From: an uncultured Candidatus Nitrosopumilus sp.
GTDB lineage: Archaea; Thermoproteota; Nitrososphaeria; Nitrososphaerales; Nitrosopumilaceae
Reading direction: 5' to 3'
DNA length: 48,333 nt
Assembly (NCBI GenBank): GCA_905612295.1
Contig: CAJQRN010000042.1
Location: forward strand, 1-48,333
The position numbers were made by a program, and so were the translations under genes. Positions 42,412 to 48,333 of this stretch are shown here, one piece after another; positions within the stretch are counted from its first letter, which is position 1; each line of letters starts with the position of its first letter. The notes beneath the pieces are model-generated. The model searched no databases, was not told where the DNA came from, and saw only the letters and a program-made list of their open reading frames with translations.

Positions 42412-43291
42412 TTACTGTAGAATAATTTTTTTGTTTCATGTATTGCAATATGCCTTTGTTAATATCATTAAAAACATTAATCCAATTATCACCTATCGCA
42501 CTACCAATTTGAATTGCAGATGCACCAGCTAAGAAAAATTCAATTGCGTCTTCCCATGTAGAAATTCCACCACAACCAATTATCGGAATATCATATTTTG
42601 AAGAGATTTCATAAACACATCTTAGTGCAATAGGTTTAATCGGAGTACCAGATAATCCTCCAAACTTGTTACTAAGAATTGGTCTTTGAGTTTCAACATC
42701 TATGGCCATTGCCCGAACAGTGTTAATTGCAGTAATAGCATCAATTCCAGAATCAATTGCAGTTTTAACAGTATTCAGATAATTAGTCGTACCCAAACCA
42801 ACTTTTGCAATTGCGGGGATATTTGTAGAATTTTTCACAGTAGTTACAATTTTCTTAACTAATTCAGGATCATCTCCAACTTCTAAACCAACTTTTGCCA
42901 CATGTGGGCAAGACAAATTTAATTCAAATGCAGTTACATTACAATTTGTAAATTCCTCAATCATCATTTTAAAATCATCAGGAACAGAACCAACTAAACT
43001 CACAATAATGGGAACATCTTGATTAGATTCAATCATTTTAGCAAAATTTGGAGCTCCTGGATTTGAAAGTCCAACTGCATTAATCCATCCACCTCCATTT
43101 ACACTGAAAATAGTTGGATTTGGATAACCTTCCCAAGGCTCATTGCTAAGAGACTTAGTAACAACGGCTCCAGCTCCAGAACGATATAATCGATTGAACA
43201 CATCCAAAGAAATTCCTAAAATTCCAGATGCAAGCATAGCGGGTCTATCTAATTGAATTCCACCTATAGAAGTTGTAAGACTTGGCTCCAC
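42380..43291 (-). CDS. pyrD: dihydroorotate dehydrogenase catalytic subunit (type 1B)
   Basis: A 303-aa FMN TIM-barrel enzyme of pyrimidine synthesis. It shows IQLDRPAMLASGILGIS, VVTKSLSNEPWEGYPNPT, AFELNLSCPHVAKVGLEVG (catalytic Cys of the class-1B type), AITAINTVRAMAIDVE and IIGCGGISTWEDAIEFFLAGASAIQIG. The start is GTG 43291. The 85-bp gap to the divergent nop5 gene carries promoters for both. Confidence 0.94.
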   Translation of the reverse strand: MEPSLTTSIGGIQLDRPAMLASGILGISLDVFNRLYRSGAGAVVTKSLSNEPWEGYPNPTIFSVNGGGWINAVGLSNPGAPNFAKMIESNQDVPIIVSLVGSVPDDFKMMIEEFTNCNVTAFELNLSCPHVAKVGLEVGDDPELVKKIVTTVKNSTNIPAIAKVGLGTTNYLNTVKTAIDSGIDAITAINTVRAMAIDVETQRPILSNKFGGLSGTPIKPIALRCVYEISSKYDIPIIGCGGISTWEDAIEFFLAGASAIQIGSAIGDNWINVFNDINKGILQYMKQKNYSTVNEMVGLAKKF

Positions 43292-43376
43292 CTTGATAAA
43301 TTAAAGTAATTTCGAATATAATAGTTGATTTAAGGTTCTAGTACATTTTTTAAAGGTGATCTAGGTTCAACTAGTC

Positions 43377-44777
43377 ATGTATTCGGTAATTTTAACAGAA
43401 TTAGGTATTTCAGTATTAAATGAGGATAAAATAGACAAGGCATTTCCATTTTCAAATCCAGTTAAAGAATATCTAGCAGTAAAAAATAAGGAATCAAAGC
43501 TAAATGAGTTAATAGATTATTTAGCTAAAAGTCAAAGAGGTTTTTCAGTTAGTGATGAATCACTACTTGCTATTTTGAAAAAATTTTCAATTGATTGTCA
43601 CATCATGGATTCAGAAGAATTGGAAAAAATTCAAACAACAAAACCACAAATAATTGTTGATTCAGGATATGCATCAAACCTTCAAGATACATTAGGAAAA
43701 TTAAGAGAATTTGCTTTAGGATTTTCATCTTCAAAAGTTACAGAAGTATCACAAAGTCCAGATCTTCACATTATTCAATCAATTAATTCATTAGATGAAA
43801 TTGATAAAATTGCAAATGGATTAAGTTCAAGACTTAGAGAATGGTACGGATTACATTTTCCAGAATTAGATAACATGATAGATAGTATTAACGGATATTC
43901 ACAAATTGTAATGGCAGGTAAACGTGAATCATTATCAAAACAAGTTTTTGAAGAAGCAGGTTTTCCAGAATCAAAAGTAGAAATGCTATCATTAATTTTA
44001 GCAAAAAGTAGAGGAGGAGATATTTCAGATATTAATTTAGCAATAGTTCAATCAATTGCAAAACAAATTTTAGATTTTCATGAGTTACGTAGTAAACTTG
44101 AAGCACATGTTGAATCAGAAATGCATGAAATTGCACCAAATGTTACAGCTATACTCGGTAGTGCTGTAGGTGCAAGAATTTTAGGAAGAGCTGGAAGTCT
44201 CAAAAAAATGGCATCAATGCCTGCCAGTACAATACAAGTGTTAGGTGCTGAAAAAGCATTGTTTAGAGCATTAAAAACAGGATCACAGCCACCAAAACAC
44301 GGATTGTTATTCCAGCATGCAATGGTACATGCAGCACCTAGATGGCAAAGAGGTAAAATTGCACGAGCAGTCGCTGCAAAAGCAGTAATTGGTGCAAGAG
44401 TGGATGTTTACGGCGAAGGATTGAATCAAACTTTATTGGATAAACTCAATATCAGAGTGGATGAAATAGGTAAAAAATATGAAAATCCAACTGAAAAAGA
44501 CCTGAGACCACCTCAACAATTCCAGCATGATGATGGAAACTTTGGAGGTAAAAGAAAAGGTGGCAGAAGAGAAAGTGGTGGCGGTAGAAATGAAAGATCC
44601 GGTGGCAGAAGCGAAAGATCCGGTGGCAGAAGTGAAAGATCCAATTATGGAGATAGAAACGAAAGATCCGGTGGAGATAGAAACGAAAGATCCGGTGGAG
44701 ATAGAAACGAAAGATCCGGTTATGGTGAAAGAAGAGAAGGATCAGATTCAAAGAGAAAGAAGTTTGGAAGAAGATAA
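43377..44777 (+). CDS. nop5: Nop5/Nop56-58 C/D-box RNP core protein with Arg-rich tail
   Basis: 466 aa. The N-terminal domain is followed by a coiled-coil and the Nop domain (PELDNMIDSINGYSQIVM, APNVTAILGSAVGARILGRAG, PASTIQVLGAEKALFRALKT, KHGLLFQHAMVHAAPRWQRGKIAR). It bridges L7Ae and fibrillarin in the C/D-box methylation RNP. The tail of about 80 residues is unusual: GGRSERS and GGDRNERS repeats ending SKRKKFGRR. It overlaps the fibrillarin gene by 14 bases with the chosen start. TATA-like and A/T-rich bases lie at about 43347-43352. Confidence 0.93.
   Translation: MYSVILTELGISVLNEDKIDKAFPFSNPVKEYLAVKNKESKLNELIDYLAKSQRGFSVSDESLLAILKKFSIDCHIMDSEELEKIQTTKPQIIVDSGYASNLQDTLGKLREFALGFSSSKVTEVSQSPDLHIIQSINSLDEIDKIANGLSSRLREWYGLHFPELDNMIDSINGYSQIVMAGKRESLSKQVFEEAGFPESKVEMLSLILAKSRGGDISDINLAIVQSIAKQILDFHELRSKLEAHVESEMHEIAPNVTAILGSAVGARILGRAGSLKKMASMPASTIQVLGAEKALFRALKTGSQPPKHGLLFQHAMVHAAPRWQRGKIARAVAAKAVIGARVDVYGEGLNQTLLDKLNIRVDEIGKKYENPTEKDLRPPQQFQHDDGNFGGKRKGGRRESGGGRNERSGGRSERSGGRSERSNYGDRNERSGGDRNERSGGDRNERSGYGERREGSDSKRKKFGRR
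44577..44740 (+). repeat. 21/24-bp coding repeats in the nop5 tail
   Basis: Units built on GGTGGCAGAAGYGAAAGATC and GGTGGAGATAGAAACGAAAG are repeated about six times, encoding GGRSERS and GGDRNERS. They are nearly identical in DNA, so expansion is recent and in frame. Confidence 0.85.
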
Positions 44778-45438
44778 TCAATCATATTTTTGGATAAAAC
44801 ACGAAGGAGAACAAAAAATTTCTACTGAAAATTTAGTTCCAGGAAATCAAGTATACAAAGAAAAATTAATTATTAAAAAGGGAGTGGAATTCAGATTATG
44901 GGATCCATTTAGAAGTAAATTAGCAGCGTCAATAATGAATGGATTAGAAAATTTTCCTTTTAAAAATAAAACAACGGTATTGTATCTAGGTGCATCAACA
45001 GGGACAACAGTAAGTCATGTTTCAGACATTGTAGGGCCAAATGGATTAGTTTTTGCAGTAGAACATGCAAGTAGAGTTGCAAGAGATTTCCTAGACAGAG
45101 TAGCAACTCATAGAGCAAACGTCATGCCAATACTACAAGATGCAAGAAAACCTAAAGAATATTTTTCAGTGTTTGGAAAAGTAGATGTTGTGTATGTAGA
45201 CATAGCACAACCAGACCAAACAAAAATTGCCATAGATAATTGTGATATGTTTCTAAAAAAAGATGGGTTCTTCTTTCTAGTTATCAAAACTAGAAGTATT
45301 GATGTTACAAAAGCACCAAAAAGAATTGTTGAGGAAGAAATACAAAAACTAAGAGAAAAATTTGATATTTTAGAATCAATAGATCTACACCCGTATGATA
45401 AAGATCATGCAATGGTAATTGCAAAATACAAAAACTAA
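44764..45438 (+). CDS. flpA: fibrillarin-like rRNA/tRNA 2'-O-methyltransferase
   Basis: 224 aa. It has VYKEKLIIKKGVEFRLWDPF, TTVLYLGASTGTTVSHVSDI (SAM motif I), GLVFAVEHASRVARD, ARKPKEYFSVFGKVDVVYVD, AQPDQTKIAIDN and FFLVIKTRSIDVTKA. It catalyses ribose methylation guided by C/D RNAs together with Nop5. TTG 44764 was chosen: it gives the usual family length and a 14-base overlap with nop5. The frame is open to 44527, but that stretch is the repetitive nop5 tail read in another frame. Confidence 0.92.
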   Translation: MEEDNQSYFWIKHEGEQKISTENLVPGNQVYKEKLIIKKGVEFRLWDPFRSKLAASIMNGLENFPFKNKTTVLYLGASTGTTVSHVSDIVGPNGLVFAVEHASRVARDFLDRVATHRANVMPILQDARKPKEYFSVFGKVDVVYVDIAQPDQTKIAIDNCDMFLKKDGFFFLVIKTRSIDVTKAPKRIVEEEIQKLREKFDILESIDLHPYDKDHAMVIAKYKN

Positions 45439-46055
45439 CTTTTGCCCATTATTTTTTGAACAGGTTTCCAACTTTTACGTACAAAAATAGGCACAGTGTG
45501 ATTTTTTTTATAATATTTAGTTACAAATTTGACTGTAACAGAATCGGAAGGATATCCACTTCCAAGATTATGTGTTTTTCTCAAGATTCCGATAGATCTA
45601 TCTCTAGTTACTTTAGCAAGGATAGATGCTGCAGCAACTGCTACAAAACGACTATCAGCATGATGGTACGATTTAATTTTATGACCATCAGAAAGAGCAG
45701 AAATTTCCTTGCCAAATCTAAGAGGATTGACATCACATGAATCAACATATGAAACATCAGCATCCAATTTTGAAACAACTTTTGCCATATATTTTGCCTC
45801 CAAATTATTTAGAAGATGCTTCTTAACACTAGCATCAATAGAACGTGGAGGAATTTTTGCAACATAGTAATTGTCAACGGTTTCAATAATTTTTTTATAT
45901 AAATTTTCACGTATTTTTGGAGAGAGTTTTTTTGAATCCTTTACACCAAGAGAAGTCAATTTTCTTAAATTTTTTTTATCCAAAGAAACTCCAGCTATAA
46001 CTAGAGGACCCAACATGGCACCACGTCCAGCATCATCAATTCCACAAATTTGCAC
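45435..46055 (-). CDS. rnhB: ribonuclease HII (with Asp-Asp-Ala-Gly-Arg-Gly site)
   Basis: 206 aa. Catalytic features are CGIDDAGRGAMLGPLVIAG at the N-terminus, VKDSKKLSP, SYVDSCDVNP and KSYHHADSRFVAVAAASILAKVTRD. The enzyme removes RNA from RNA-DNA hybrids. In most RNase HII the first acidic pair is Asp-Glu (GIDEAGRG); here the second is Asp. The start is GTG 46055. Its stop overlaps the fibrillarin stop region by four bases (convergent), and it is divergent from trm1. Confidence 0.92.
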   Translation of the reverse strand: MQICGIDDAGRGAMLGPLVIAGVSLDKKNLRKLTSLGVKDSKKLSPKIRENLYKKIIETVDNYYVAKIPPRSIDASVKKHLLNNLEAKYMAKVVSKLDADVSYVDSCDVNPLRFGKEISALSDGHKIKSYHHADSRFVAVAAASILAKVTRDRSIGILRKTHNLGSGYPSDSVTVKFVTKYYKKNHTVPIFVRKSWKPVQKIMGKS

Positions 46056-46117
46056 AAATTTTGTCTCAAAAAAACAAGTATTAAACCGTTATACGTTATA
46101 AAAAATTAGAAAAATAA

Positions 46118-47254
46118 TTGGAAATATCAAATGACATATTTGAAGAAATTATAGAAGGTAGTACAAAAATATTAGTTCCAAAAAAATCATTAACAGAAAA
46201 AGCTCCACCCATAAAACCAGCATTTTTTAATCCTAAAGCAAGAACAAATAGAGATTTTTCAATAATTGCATATGCGGCATTTTTAAAAAAATTTGAAGGT
46301 CCAAAAATTTTCTTAGAAGGATTAACAGGAGTGGGGGCAAGAGGATTACGAGTTGCAAATGAATTAAAAATAGAAAATGTAATAATTAATGATCTAAATC
46401 CAACAGCACTAGAGATGGCAAAACATTCAGCCAATCTAAATAATTTAAAAAATATTGAATTTTCCGAAAAAGAAGCATGTGTATTTCTAAGTGAACATTC
46501 TAGGAAGGGAAAAAGAGGTTCACTAGTAGATATTGATCCATTTGGCTCACCTGCTGAATTTTTTGACTGTGGAATCAGGGCAACAGTGCACGGAGGTATG
46601 CTATCCACTGCAGCAACAGATCTTCAAGTTCTAAACGGGTTATTCCAAGGTGCATGTAAGAGGAAATACGGCGGAATTCCAGTAAGAGTAGAATATAGAA
46701 ATGAAATGGCTATTAGATTAATTTTAGGAAGCCTACGGACTGTGGCTGCCAGATTAGGAGTTAAAATTATTCCAATGTTTGTTGAAAGTGAAATGCATTA
46801 CTATAGAACATATGTGAAAATTCTTAATCACGTAGATCAAGAAGAAAATTTAGGATATATTATTCATTGTAAAAATTGTGGACACAGAAAAATATCATTA
46901 GAACAAAAACATGAATGTGAGTTATGTAAATTAAAAACCAGTATTGCAGGACCACTATGGGTTGGAAAGATTTTTGATAAGGAATATGTTAAAAATATGA
47001 TTGAAGAAATGCAAAATTTAAAAATAAAAAAATCATGTGAGAAAACACTTTACAAATGTCTTGAGGAATCAGAAATGCCTGAAATGTTTTTCACATTAGA
47101 TGAAATTGCTAAAAAAATGAAATCATCTCCACCCAAATTAGAAAAAATAATATTAAAGTTAAAAGAAAACGGATTTGTATCTAGTGTAACATCATTTAAT
47201 CCAACAGGGTTTAGAACTAATGCAAACATAAATGAAATAATGAAAATATTTTAA
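46118..47254 (+). CDS. trm1: tRNA (guanine26-N2) dimethyltransferase Trm1
   Basis: 378 aa. It has FFNPKARTNRDFSIIAY, IFLEGLTGVGARGLRVANE (SAM), VIINDLNPTALEMAK, LVDIDPFGSPAEFFD (catalytic DPFG), GGMLSTAATDLQVLNG and a zinc-binding C-terminal part with CKNCGHRKISLEQKHECELC. It makes m2,2G26 in tRNA. The start is TTG 46118; TATA-like sequences at 46088-46101 precede it. It converges with the rlmE gene one base apart. Confidence 0.93.
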   Translation: MEISNDIFEEIIEGSTKILVPKKSLTEKAPPIKPAFFNPKARTNRDFSIIAYAAFLKKFEGPKIFLEGLTGVGARGLRVANELKIENVIINDLNPTALEMAKHSANLNNLKNIEFSEKEACVFLSEHSRKGKRGSLVDIDPFGSPAEFFDCGIRATVHGGMLSTAATDLQVLNGLFQGACKRKYGGIPVRVEYRNEMAIRLILGSLRTVAARLGVKIIPMFVESEMHYYRTYVKILNHVDQEENLGYIIHCKNCGHRKISLEQKHECELCKLKTSIAGPLWVGKIFDKEYVKNMIEEMQNLKIKKSCEKTLYKCLEESEMPEMFFTLDEIAKKMKSSPPKLEKIILKLKENGFVSSVTSFNPTGFRTNANINEIMKIF

Positions 47255-47255
47255 T

Positions 47256-47849
47256 TTATCCAGTAAAACCCATACAAACACAGTATAGTTCACTACTTTG
47301 TTTTCTACTAGCAGCAGGTTTTGTAAGATTAACCCTAGCAAATTTTTTCTTGACGTAATCTCTAAATTCCAAAGTATATTCACCGTCAAATATTTTAAAA
47401 ACAGCATTTCCTCTATGGGCTAAAACCTTGTCCATAATTTTGGTACAATCATAATTAAGAGAAATTTGTCTTGCATGATCCACAGACCAATTTCCGGTCA
47501 CTTGAGGTGAAAGATCACAAATTACAGCACCTACTTTACGCCCAAAATAGGATAAAATCTCATCAGGTAAATGTTCATTTTCAATATCATCTCGAACTAG
47601 GTGTGCGTGAGTTATTTCTTCAACATATGCTAAATCAATACCCATAACTTTACCCTGATTTCCAACTAACTTGACAGCAACTTGAGTCCAACCGCCAGGA
47701 GCATTACCAAGATCCAAGACATAAAATCCAGGACCAATTATACGATAAGATTCATTTAATTCTTTTAACTTGAATGCAGACCTAGCTCGATAACCTTGCT
47801 CATGGGCTAATCTTCGATAATAATCTTTTCGTGCATCTGCTAATTTCAT
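47256..47849 (-). CDS. rlmE: 23S rRNA 2'-O-methyltransferase RlmE/FtsJ family
   Basis: 197 aa. It has DYYRRLAHEQGYRARSAFKL with the catalytic Lys, VLDLGNAPGGWTQVAVKLV (SAM), GIDLAYVEE, VICDLSPQVTGN (catalytic Asp), VFKIFDGEYTLEF (catalytic Lys) and KPAASRKQSSELYCVCMGF. It methylates a ribose in 23S rRNA or tRNA. Its ATG (47847-47849) overlaps the stop of the upstream TFE-beta-like gene by four bases. Confidence 0.92.
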   Translation of the reverse strand: MKLADARKDYYRRLAHEQGYRARSAFKLKELNESYRIIGPGFYVLDLGNAPGGWTQVAVKLVGNQGKVMGIDLAYVEEITHAHLVRDDIENEHLPDEILSYFGRKVGAVICDLSPQVTGNWSVDHARQISLNYDCTKIMDKVLAHRGNAVFKIFDGEYTLEFRDYVKKKFARVNLTKPAASRKQSSELYCVCMGFTG

Positions 47850-48333
47850 TTGGCCTTCAAAGGTTTTTTAAGTTCAGCGATAACCCAATCTTCAATAAGC
47901 TGACATGTTTTGGGGCTTATTTCACCTTCAAGAGAACATTTTTGTTCAACAGTGCAAACTAAGCAAGGAGCATTTACAATTGATTCAGTACTGATAGGGG
48001 TTTTCTTTAAAATTAATTTATACGTCCAACGATCGTTTTCAAGAAGTTTTTCTCTAGTGATAGTTCCCATTCTTTCAAGTTTTAAGGATAGTCTAGAACC
48101 ATCACGGCCTGAAAGTTTAAGTTTTTTCCACAATTCACTTTGTAACATACCATCAGATTCACGTTCTGCTAGAATGTCACATATTTTATTTGTAAGTCGT
48201 TCCATGTCAACTTTTTCAATTTGGAAATTTTCAATTTCTAATTCGGTAAGTTGTTCTTCTAATTCATCTTCAATTGTTCTTTCAGCAATTCTTTTTTGTT
48301 CTGCTAATTCTTTTTTAGTTAATTTTTTTGGTT
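47846..48333 (-). CDS. TFE-beta / RPC34 (hRPC39)-like factor, partial
   Basis: 161 codons, running off the right edge with no stop. The C-terminus has a winged helix (LQSELWKKLKLSGRDGSRLS, LKLERMGTITREKL) followed by PCLVCTVEQKCSLEGEISPK and then TCQLIEDW. This is the four-cysteine Fe-S motif of human RPC39 and archaeal TFE-beta (C-x2-C ... C ... GEISP ... C). An ATG at 48205 exists, but the frame stays open and coding-like upstream with a charged helical stretch (KKELAEQKRIAERTIEDELE), so the real start is outside the window. TFE-beta acts with TFE-alpha in promoter opening. It is coupled to rlmE by ATGA. Confidence 0.82.
   Translation of the reverse strand, partial: PKKLTKKELAEQKRIAERTIEDELEEQLTELEIENFQIEKVDMERLTNKICDILAERESDGMLQSELWKKLKLSGRDGSRLSLKLERMGTITREKLLENDRWTYKLILKKTPISTESIVNAPCLVCTVEQKCSLEGEISPKTCQLIEDWVIAELKKPLKAK

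Noticed and set aside
44527-44763. Extended N-terminus of fibrillarin
   Set aside because: The Glu/Lys/Val-rich repeats there are the nop5 tail repeats read in another frame, and the family length fits a start at 44764.

Overview
The window is a dense, AT-rich archaeal chromosome segment. It looks like an ammonia-oxidising Nitrososphaerota (Thaumarchaeota) genome close to Nitrosopumilus. The evidence is gene content: a eukaryote-type topoisomerase IB, archaeal DnaG, proteasome alpha, RadA, Nop5/fibrillarin, deoxyhypusine synthase, eL21, eS30, Rpo4 and a TFE-beta/RPC34-type factor. Next to these lie an ADP-forming acyl-CoA synthetase and a crotonase-family hydratase, an arrangement known for the hydroxypropionate/hydroxybutyrate CO2-fixation cycle of this phylum. 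Many genes have a TATA-like box about 26-32 nt upstream of the start codon, which suggests leaderless or short-leader transcripts. TTG and GTG starts are common. No rRNA, insertion sequence, prophage or CRISPR array was seen.

Layout. 0-10 kb holds LysW-carrier amino-acid synthesis in two blocks: argG-lysW-lysX/argX (1-1272), then lysY-lysZ-lysJ-Lrp regulator (3207-6639) and homocitrate synthase-second lysW-second lysX-lysK (6756-10078). Two tandem YnfA-type membrane proteins and deoxyhypusine synthase interrupt the blocks. 10-14 kb holds a diphthine synthase with a C-terminal DUF357 domain, flavin activation genes (FAD synthase and riboflavin kinase, both with N-terminal winged helices), DnaG and an A-type Fe-S carrier. 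14-19 kb holds carbon fixation and nitrogen metabolism (3-hydroxypropionyl-CoA dehydratase, acyl-CoA synthetase, a class-I amidotransferase, glutamate dehydrogenase). 19-28 kb holds PsmA with a methyltransferase and an MFS transporter, a TatA-like protein, an orphan DNA methyltransferase, an MrfA-like helicase, an SDR and topoisomerase IB.

28-34.5 kb is the least understood part. It holds an isocitrate/isopropylmalate-type dehydrogenase, tRNA-Ser, two microproteins, a SirB1-like protein, a 397-aa orphan, a small membrane protein, a nine-unit 41-bp tandem array between convergent genes, a prohibitin-like protein and a membrane-anchored winged-helix protein. An intron-containing elongator tRNA-Met follows. 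34.7-43.3 kb is almost entirely minus strand: rpl21e-rpo4-DUF655-ksgA-hemK, rlmN, radA, rps30e, a radical-SAM protein and pyrD-pyrK. 43.4-48.3 kb holds nop5-fibrillarin, rnhB, trm1, rlmE/ftsJ and a TFE-beta-like gene that runs off the window.

Most notable is the carrier-protein biosynthesis system. There are two 55-aa LysW carriers, each translationally overlapped with its own ATP-grasp ligase. One ends in the expected Glu and sits next to argG. The other ends in Gln and sits next to homocitrate synthase. This suggests separate arginine and lysine carriers feeding one shared set of LysZ/Y/J/K enzymes, and it raises the question of how a Gln-terminated carrier is charged.
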